The notes under the pieces are model-generated. The model had not been told where the DNA came from. It worked only from the letters and a program-made list of their open reading frames with translations, and did not search any database. Positions 36,364-41,614 of a DNA stretch of 41,614 nt are shown piece by piece (within the stretch, counting starts at the first letter, position 1; every line of letters begins with the position of its first letter). The translations under genes and the position numbers were made by a program. Source of the stretch: Thiohalocapsa sp. (lineage in GTDB: Bacteria; Pseudomonadota; Gammaproteobacteria; Chromatiales; Chromatiaceae); the NCBI RefSeq assembly GCF_022340605.1, contig NZ_JAJDNQ010000066.1, positions 1 through 41,614 on the forward strand, in the 5' to 3' direction.

Positions 36364-38553
36364 TCAGCGTGGCACGAGCGTGCTGCGCACCGGCATCCGC
36401 AAGCGCGGGCGCGCGTCGGACAGCCAGCGGGTCAGCGCGGAGTCACCCGGCGGCCACTGGCCCTTGAGCCGGTTGTCCGGCGCATCGCCGGCGAAGGTCA
36501 GGTAGCCGTACTTGCCGTAGTGCGGCAGCTTGCGGGCGAGGCCCGGCACCGCCGTGGGCGTCGCCGCTGCCACCCACCCCAGCGGCCGCTGGGCATCGCC
36601 GACGGCCAGTGCGACGTTCGCGTCCGTCTGTCTGTTGCCCGCCAGCGTCACGCCGTGGGTGTCGGCATCGGGGTCCAAGTCCTGGTCCGCCGATACGACT
36701 TGGTCGAGAAAGGCGTTCCGCCAGCCGAACAACCAGATCGCGCCACTGTCCGGCAGCGTTTTCAGTTCGTTGTCCCAGGCGACCTGCCAGCCGGCATGGC
36801 CTTGGCGCCAGGCGTCGGCCAACTGTCGATAGGCTCGCCGGTCGGCCTCCGGGGCCTGCGCCGGCAGCACCATGACACCCTGCTCGGCGCCGAACAGGTT
36901 GCTCAGCGAGGCCGGTGACTCTTCCGGCAGCAGCCGGCGGAAGGTGTCGAACTCTGGGTCCACCGCCACCCGCGCCGGCGGCAGCGGGAGCCGGGCCTCG
37001 AAGCGCGCGGCGCGGCCGTCGAACCGGGCGAGCACCCGCTTTGGATCGCCACGCTCGGTGTGCAGCACGACCGGTACGGTCATCGGGAACGGCGGCGCCT
37101 GCTGAATCTGGTAGACGCTGCCGATGACGGTGTAGCCGGTTCCGGGCGCATGCTCGATGCGCACGTCCCCAAGCTTCAGCTCGGCGGCGCCGGGGCGCCT
37201 GGTCCAGGCGTCGAAGAACGCGCGCAGATCGCGATTGGCGGCGAGCGCGAAGGCGAGGCGGAGGTCGTCGAAGTCGGCGGTACGGAAGCGGTTGTGGCGG
37301 TAGAAGGTTCGGAGCCCCGTGCGAAAGGTGTCGTCGCCCAGCATGACGCGCAACATGTGCGTCACCATCAGCATCTTGCCGTAGCCGATGGCTTGGGAAG
37401 CGCTGCCGTGGCGGGCGCGAAAGGCCGTCAGCGGAAAGTCTTCGTCGTGCTGCACGTAATCGGCATACGCCTTGAGCTGGTCGCGGCGGTAGTCGGCGCC
37501 GTGTCCCGCGAGTGCCTGGTTCAGGTGATCGGACAGATACGCGGTGAGCCCCTCCGCCCAATTGCCGGAGGCGTAGTCCACGTAAACACTGTTACCCCAC
37601 CAGTTGTGCAGGATCTCGTGCGGGTAGGAGCTGTGCACGATGAACGGCAGGCGCATGACCTGCGAGCCCAGCAGCGTGAATGACGGCATGCCGTAGCCCG
37701 TCTCCCAGAAGTTTTCCACCAGCGCGAACTTGGCGTAGGGGTACTCGCCGATGAGCCGGCTGTAGCGGTCGAGGTAGTCGGCGGTGGCGTCGAGGTAGCG
37801 CCGGGCGAGCGCCTCGTCCGGAAGTCGCAGGTAAGCCTGCGCCTCGCCATGCGGCGTCGCCCGGCGGTACAGGCGGAAGCGGGCGGCGCTCAGATAGAGC
37901 TCGTCCTGCGGGTGCTCCTCGGTCCAGCGGATGCGGTGCTCGGTGCCGTCCACCGACTCCGGCCCCGCGCCCTGGGAGACGGCGAGCCAGCCCGGCGGCA
38001 CCTGCACCGTCAGGGCCATGCGGTTCAGCGCACCCGGGACGTTCGGATACCAGCCGGTATACCCGGTGAGGAAGACGCCGTCGTTGCTGATGGTGCCCAC
38101 CAGTTGCTGGCTGTTCCGCCCCATGCCCTCGCGCACCGTCTCGAACGGATGGCGGATGCGGCCGCCGTAGCCGAGGGTCACCGCCTCGCCGTCTTCGACA
38201 CTGAGCCGAAAGCGCTCCAGGTGACCCTCGCGGCCGATGCGCTCCAGCACCGCGTCGCCACTGCTGACCCGCGGCCGCAGTCCCTGGTGCAGCAGGAAGG
38301 TCACCTGCTGCACGCCGGTCGGCAGGGTAAGCTGGTCCGTGGCATGCAAGGTGCCGGCGGCGGGGTCGATGACGGCGTCGATGCGGTGAGCCACCACCGG
38401 CTGCTCGGTGGACGCCGTTGCCAGCAGCGGCACGAGCAGGAGCAGCCACGACAGCGGACGAAGCAGGGGCCGCGCGCGAGGGAATCGTTTCGGCGAGCGA
38501 GTTGCGTTGGGCGCGGATGTCCGCGCCGCGTTGAGCTCAACAGTGGAATGCAT
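36364..38553 (-). CDS. M1-family metallopeptidase, exported
   Basis: I start at ATG 38553, which has GGAG 6-7 nt upstream, giving 729 residues; an in-frame start at 38661 would run into the divergent gene's promoter region. A hydrophobic export segment, LLRPLSWLLLLVPLLATA, lies near residues 30-47. The zinc site is HEILHNWWGN (H312, E313, H316) with the third ligand Glu334 in GNWAEGLTAYL, so the spacing is HExxH-x17-E, one shorter than in most M1 peptidases. GYGMPSFTLLGSQVM precedes it. The N-terminal beta domain and a helical C-terminus complete an aminopeptidase-like layout. Substrate unknown; probably periplasmic or membrane-anchored. Confidence 0.87.
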   Translation of the reverse strand: MHSTVELNAARTSAPNATRSPKRFPRARPLLRPLSWLLLLVPLLATASTEQPVVAHRIDAVIDPAAGTLHATDQLTLPTGVQQVTFLLHQGLRPRVSSGDAVLERIGREGHLERFRLSVEDGEAVTLGYGGRIRHPFETVREGMGRNSQQLVGTISNDGVFLTGYTGWYPNVPGALNRMALTVQVPPGWLAVSQGAGPESVDGTEHRIRWTEEHPQDELYLSAARFRLYRRATPHGEAQAYLRLPDEALARRYLDATADYLDRYSRLIGEYPYAKFALVENFWETGYGMPSFTLLGSQVMRLPFIVHSSYPHEILHNWWGNSVYVDYASGNWAEGLTAYLSDHLNQALAGHGADYRRDQLKAYADYVQHDEDFPLTAFRARHGSASQAIGYGKMLMVTHMLRVMLGDDTFRTGLRTFYRHNRFRTADFDDLRLAFALAANRDLRAFFDAWTRRPGAAELKLGDVRIEHAPGTGYTVIGSVYQIQQAPPFPMTVPVVLHTERGDPKRVLARFDGRAARFEARLPLPPARVAVDPEFDTFRRLLPEESPASLSNLFGAEQGVMVLPAQAPEADRRAYRQLADAWRQGHAGWQVAWDNELKTLPDSGAIWLFGWRNAFLDQVVSADQDLDPDADTHGVTLAGNRQTDANVALAVGDAQRPLGWVAAATPTAVPGLARKLPHYGKYGYLTFAGDAPDNRLKGQWPPGDSALTRWLSDARPRLRMPVRSTLVPR

Positions 38554-38669
38554 GGGCGCTCCGTGTTCGGTCCGGTCGCGGGCGGGACGTGCGGTCGAGC
38601 GGTGGGGCGGCCTGTCCCGCGCAGTTGCCCCATAATGGCGATGTCCGCCAGACAATCGCAACAGGTGTC

Positions 38670-39881
38670 ATGATCGAGCGCATCTTCACAACCCCGTTCG
38701 TCGCCGGTGGCGGCCTCATCGCATGCCTGGCCGCCGCTGTCGTGGCCTGGACTCTCGTGGCCAGCACACCGGCCGCGGCGGCACAGCCCCCCGCGGCCGC
38801 CATGTTGCCGGGTCAGGACCAGATTCTCGATACCAGGACCGAGGTGGTGGACACGGCCGATGTCGCCGGACTCGACGATCTGCTCGCGCGGATCGTGGAC
38901 CGGCGCGTGGTCTATGTCGGCGAGTCCCACGACCACTACGAGGACCACCTGAACCAGCTCGGCATCATCCGCGGCTTGCAGGCGCGTGGGCGTGACGTCG
39001 CCATCGGCATGGAATTCTTTCAGCAGCCGTTCCAGCCGGCGCTGGATGCCTTCGTCGCGGGCGAGATCGGCGAGGCCGAGTTGCTGAAGCGCACGGAGTA
39101 CTTCGATCGCTGGCGCTTCGACTATCGCTTGTACCGGCCCATCCTGCGCTTTGCCCGCGAGCACCGCATCCCGGTCATCGCGCTGAACCTGCCCAAGGAG
39201 ATCACCGACCAGGTGGGGGTCGGCGGCATGGCATCCCTGAGCAAGGCCCAGGCCGCGCAGATCCCGGCGGACATCGACCGTGACGACGAGGTGTACCGGG
39301 CGCGGATGAAGGCAGTGTTCGCCATGCACCCGAAGGACAAGCATTCCGACTTCGAGCGCTTTTTGGACGTGCAACTGCTCTGGGACGAGGGCATGGCCGC
39401 GCGCGCCGCCGCCTACCTGCGCGAGCACCCCGGCAAGACCCTGGTGGTGCTGGCCGGCACCGGCCACGTGGATTACGGCCAGGGCATCCCGCGGCGCGTC
39501 GCGCGGCGCATCGACGTGCCCGCGGCGACGGTGGTGAGCGGTGCCGAGCGGCCGTTCGATCCGGACCTCGCGGACTTCATCCTGTTCCCGCAGCGGGTGG
39601 AGTTGCCGGCCACCGGCCTGCTGGGCGTGATGCTGGACACCGAGTCCGCGGGCAAGGGCCTCGGCGTGCAGGGCTTCAGCGACGACAGCGGCGCCAAGGC
39701 GGCCGGACTCGAGGAGGGCGATCGCATCGTCGGCGTCGGCGACAACGCCATCGACGGCTATGCCGACATCCGCATCGCGCTGATGGACAGCCGTCCCGGC
39801 GAGACCGTGCCCGTGCAGGTGCTGCGCAAGACCATGCTCGGGGGTACCGAGCGGCTCCGCTTCGACGTTCAATTGCATTGA
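38670..39881 (+). CDS. ChaN-family (heme-binding lipoprotein-like) protein with PDZ domain
   Basis: The 403-residue protein starts at ATG 38670 (MIERIFTTPFVAGGGLIACL), whose N-terminus is a signal or anchor helix. The ChaN-like domain, about residues 70-290, includes VVYVGESHDHYEDHLNQLGI, GRDVAIGMEFFQQPFQPALD and LVVLAGTGHVDYGQGIPRR. The C-terminal 90 residues form a PDZ domain (GVQGFSDDSGAKAAGLEEGD, RIVGVGDNAIDGYADIRIAL). ChaN proteins bind heme in Campylobacter; whether this one does is not known. It is divergent from the M1 peptidase gene and directly abuts trhP. Confidence 0.82.
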   Translation: MIERIFTTPFVAGGGLIACLAAAVVAWTLVASTPAAAAQPPAAAMLPGQDQILDTRTEVVDTADVAGLDDLLARIVDRRVVYVGESHDHYEDHLNQLGIIRGLQARGRDVAIGMEFFQQPFQPALDAFVAGEIGEAELLKRTEYFDRWRFDYRLYRPILRFAREHRIPVIALNLPKEITDQVGVGGMASLSKAQAAQIPADIDRDDEVYRARMKAVFAMHPKDKHSDFERFLDVQLLWDEGMAARAAAYLREHPGKTLVVLAGTGHVDYGQGIPRRVARRIDVPAATVVSGAERPFDPDLADFILFPQRVELPATGLLGVMLDTESAGKGLGVQGFSDDSGAKAAGLEEGDRIVGVGDNAIDGYADIRIALMDSRPGETVPVQVLRKTMLGGTERLRFDVQLH

Positions 39882-39901
39882 GCGCTGTGGACGCTGCCAA
39901 T

Positions 39902-41233
39902 ATGGGCTCAGCAGGGCCACCCCGCCCGCGGGGCGCCGGCGGCGGGCCGGAGCTGCTGGCGCCGGCGGGAACGCTCAAGAATCTGCGCTATGCGCTCGCC
40001 TATGGTGCCGACGCCGTCTACGCCGGCGTGCCCCGCTACAGCCTGCGCGTGCGCAACAACGACTTCGACTTCGCCAACCTCGCCACCGGCATCGCTCTGG
40101 CGCACGCCGCGGACCGGCGCTTTTATCTCGCGGCCAACGCGCTGCCCCACGGCGCCAAGCTCAGAACCTTTCTCGACGACATGGCGCCGGTGGTGGCCCT
40201 GGCGCCGGATGCGCTCATCATGGCGGACCCGGGGCTGATTCTGCTGGTGCGCGAGCGCTGGCCGGACCTGGCGATTCACCTGTCGGTGCAGGCCAACACC
40301 ACCAACGCGGCGGCGGTGCGCTTTTGGCAGCGGCAGGGCATCCGCCGCGTGATCCTGTCGCGGGAGCTGTCGCTGGCCGAGATTGCCGAGATCCGCGCCG
40401 CCTGTCCGGACATGGAGCTGGAGGTCTTCGTGCACGGCGCCGTCTGCATCGCCTATTCCGGCCGCTGCCTGTTGTCCGGCTATTTCAATCACCGCGACGC
40501 CAACCAGGGCACCTGCACCAACGCCTGCCGCTGGGCGTACCGGCTCGCGCGGCCGGCGGCATCTGCGGATGTGGATACGGAGCCGCCGGCGGACGCCCAC
40601 CACCCGGCGGCGGACGAGGTCTGGCTCGCGGAGGAGGCGAAGCGGCCGGGCGAGTACATGCCGGTGTTCGAGGACGAGCAGGGCACCTACATCCTCAACG
40701 CCAAGGACCTGCGCGCGGTGCGGCACGTGGCGGCGCTCGCGGACATGGGCATCGACTGCCTCAAGATCGAGGGCCGCACCAAGTCGCACTACTACACCGC
40801 GCGCACCACCTGGGTGTACCGGCGGGCCATCGACGATGCCGCCGCCGGCCGGCCCTTCCGCCCCGAGCTGCTGGACGCGCTGGAGCACCTCGCCAACCGC
40901 GGCTACACGGAGGGCTTCTACCGTCGCCACGCGCCCGAGCAGATGCAGAACTATGCAGACGGCGCCTCGCGCAGCCACCGGCGCCTCTTCGTCGGCGAGG
41001 TGCTGGGGCCAGACACCGCCACCGGGCTGGTGGAGGTCGCGGTGAAGAACCGCTTCCGCCTCGACCAGCCGCTGGAGCTGCTGACACCCGCCGGCAGTGC
41101 CGAGGTGCGGCCGGCGCAGATGCTGGGTCCGGACGGCCAGCCGCTGGATGTCGCACCGGGGGATGGCTGGCGGGTGCGCCTGCCGCTGCCCTGGCCCGAA
41201 TCCCGCCATGGCTTGCTCACGGCACCCGTCTAG
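39902..41233 (+). CDS. trhP: tRNA hydroxylation protein TrhP (YegQ), U32 family
   Basis: The 443-residue protein matches E. coli YegQ/TrhP along its length: PELLAPAGTLKNLRYALAYG, ADAVYAGVPRYSLRVRNNDF, IHLSVQANTTNAAAVRFWQR, and the four-cysteine segment CIAYSGRC, then CTNACRW (C-x6-C-x15-C-x3-C). TrhP takes part in 5-hydroxyuridine formation at the wobble position of tRNA with prephenate-dependent chemistry (family knowledge). An insert of about 20 residues (SADVDTEPPADAHHPAADEV) lies after the cysteines. I chose ATG 39902; TTG 39878 and GTG 39887 in the same frame would couple it to the preceding stop. Confidence 0.9.
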   Translation: MGSAGPPRPRGAGGGPELLAPAGTLKNLRYALAYGADAVYAGVPRYSLRVRNNDFDFANLATGIALAHAADRRFYLAANALPHGAKLRTFLDDMAPVVALAPDALIMADPGLILLVRERWPDLAIHLSVQANTTNAAAVRFWQRQGIRRVILSRELSLAEIAEIRAACPDMELEVFVHGAVCIAYSGRCLLSGYFNHRDANQGTCTNACRWAYRLARPAASADVDTEPPADAHHPAADEVWLAEEAKRPGEYMPVFEDEQGTYILNAKDLRAVRHVAALADMGIDCLKIEGRTKSHYYTARTTWVYRRAIDDAAAGRPFRPELLDALEHLANRGYTEGFYRRHAPEQMQNYADGASRSHRRLFVGEVLGPDTATGLVEVAVKNRFRLDQPLELLTPAGSAEVRPAQMLGPDGQPLDVAPGDGWRVRLPLPWPESRHGLLTAPV

Positions 41234-41290
41234 GGGTGGATCGCACATCTGCGAGGCGTTGATCATGACGGCATCCAGAGCCATGGCCCC

Positions 41291-41349
41291 GTGGGAGCGG
41301 CGTCCCCGCCGCGATTGGGCGCCCGTCGCGCCGAGGACGGCGCTCCCAC
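41291..41349. repeat. REPIN: two REP units in inverted orientation
   Basis: The left unit is GTGGGAGC (41291-41298) with stem GCGGCG / CGCCGC (41297-41302, 41307-41312) and GA. The right unit is the reverse complement of GTGGGAGC with stem GCGCCG / CGGCGC (41328-41333, 41338-41343). The stems differ but both pair, a covarying pattern. The whole 59 bp can fold as one long hairpin. It lies after trhP. No REP-associated transposase (RAYT) is in the window. Confidence 0.85.
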
Positions 41350-41385
41350 GACGGGGGACGGACTCATGATCGACGCCGTCTGCGC

Positions 41386-41614
41386 GTGCCAACGGTCGGC
41401 ATTGGCAACCGGCCGGCGCATGCTTGCCTGTACGACGTCGTAGCGGCCGACGACAAGCTGCCGCTGTACGCCACGTTGGCGGCGGCGCTGGCGGGGGTGT
41501 TCACGCTGGTGTTTCTGTTCGCGCAGTTCGGGCTCTACATGCAGTCGATCATTGCGCTCGAGGACGGCAACGCCGAGCGCGCGGCGTGGCTCAATCATTG
41601 GCCGCACCGGGTGC
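41386..41614 (+). CDS. Putative membrane protein, N-terminal part (runs off the end)
   Basis: A + strand frame is open from at least 41386 (GTG) to the end of the window. It encodes DVVAADDKLPLYATLAAALA, then a hydrophobic helix with GVFTLVFLFAQFGLYMQSI, and LEDGNAERAAWLNHWPHRV. A charged start, one clear membrane segment and sensible composition suggest a real gene, but I do not recognise the family and the start codon is uncertain. It would follow trhP by about 150 nt with the REPIN between. Confidence 0.5.
   Translation, partial: MPTVGIGNRPAHACLYDVVAADDKLPLYATLAAALAGVFTLVFLFAQFGLYMQSIIALEDGNAERAAWLNHWPHRV

Noticed and set aside
39908..41392. 494-codon minus-strand frame opposite trhP
   Set aside because: trhP is unmistakable by motif; the antisense frame is low-complexity and motif-free.

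Overview
The window is high-GC DNA from a gammaproteobacterium. The ribosomal gene order (tuf, then S10, spc and alpha operons with rpmJ between secY and rpsM) and the protein sequences fit that class. The REP-type palindromes, hexanucleotide runs and other dispersed repeats remind me of Chromatiales (purple sulfur bacteria), but that finer placement is inference.

Region 1 (1-14.4 kb) is the conserved translation block on the + strand: the end of tuf, S10 operon (rpsJ-rpsQ), spc operon (rplN-rpmJ) and alpha operon (rpsM-rpsK-rpsD-rpoA-rplQ). A good sigma70-type promoter precedes rpsM and a stem-loop plus T-run terminator follows rplQ. The order is standard. The oddities are in the spacers: a perfect 8-bp hairpin before rpsH and two small tandem repeats before secY.

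Region 2 (14.4-23.8 kb) holds a SAM hydroxide adenosyltransferase, a 933-residue TPR protein of the PEP-CTERM-associated PrsT type, and, convergent with it, a 1910-residue UvrA made of two complete UvrA units in tandem (four Walker A motifs, four LSGGE signatures).

Region 3 (23.8-28.5 kb) has two minus-strand proteins that look like catalytically degenerate members of enzyme families (a serine beta-lactamase-like protein with SxxK changed to SMTA, and a CDP-alcohol phosphatidyltransferase-like membrane protein). Next come three Hsp20 genes behind a perfect CIRCE operator, so HrcA control is expected.

Region 4 (28.5-31.4 kb) is a repeat-rich accessory patch: a broken caspase/FGE-sulfatase fusion gene, an internally deleted IS4-family transposase, an intact small gene resembling the conflict-system family EACC1, and many palindromic repeats. 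I read it as the wreck of a caspase-effector conflict system. The 26-bp hairpin repeats on either side match at 25 of 26 positions.

Region 5 (31.4-41.6 kb) carries an MrfA/MrfB-like helicase-exonuclease pair (DNA repair in Bacillus), an orphan NarL-type response regulator, an M1-type metallopeptidase, a ChaN-PDZ protein, the tRNA-hydroxylation protein TrhP (YegQ), a two-REP palindrome (REPIN) and the beginning of a membrane protein that runs off the end.

The most interesting unexplained structure is the set of short perfect palindromes with a shared CT-(CC/GG)-AG centre but different arms. One subfamily has three perfect copies, each 22-53 nt beyond the stop codon of a different gene. No tRNA, rRNA or CRISPR array was seen.
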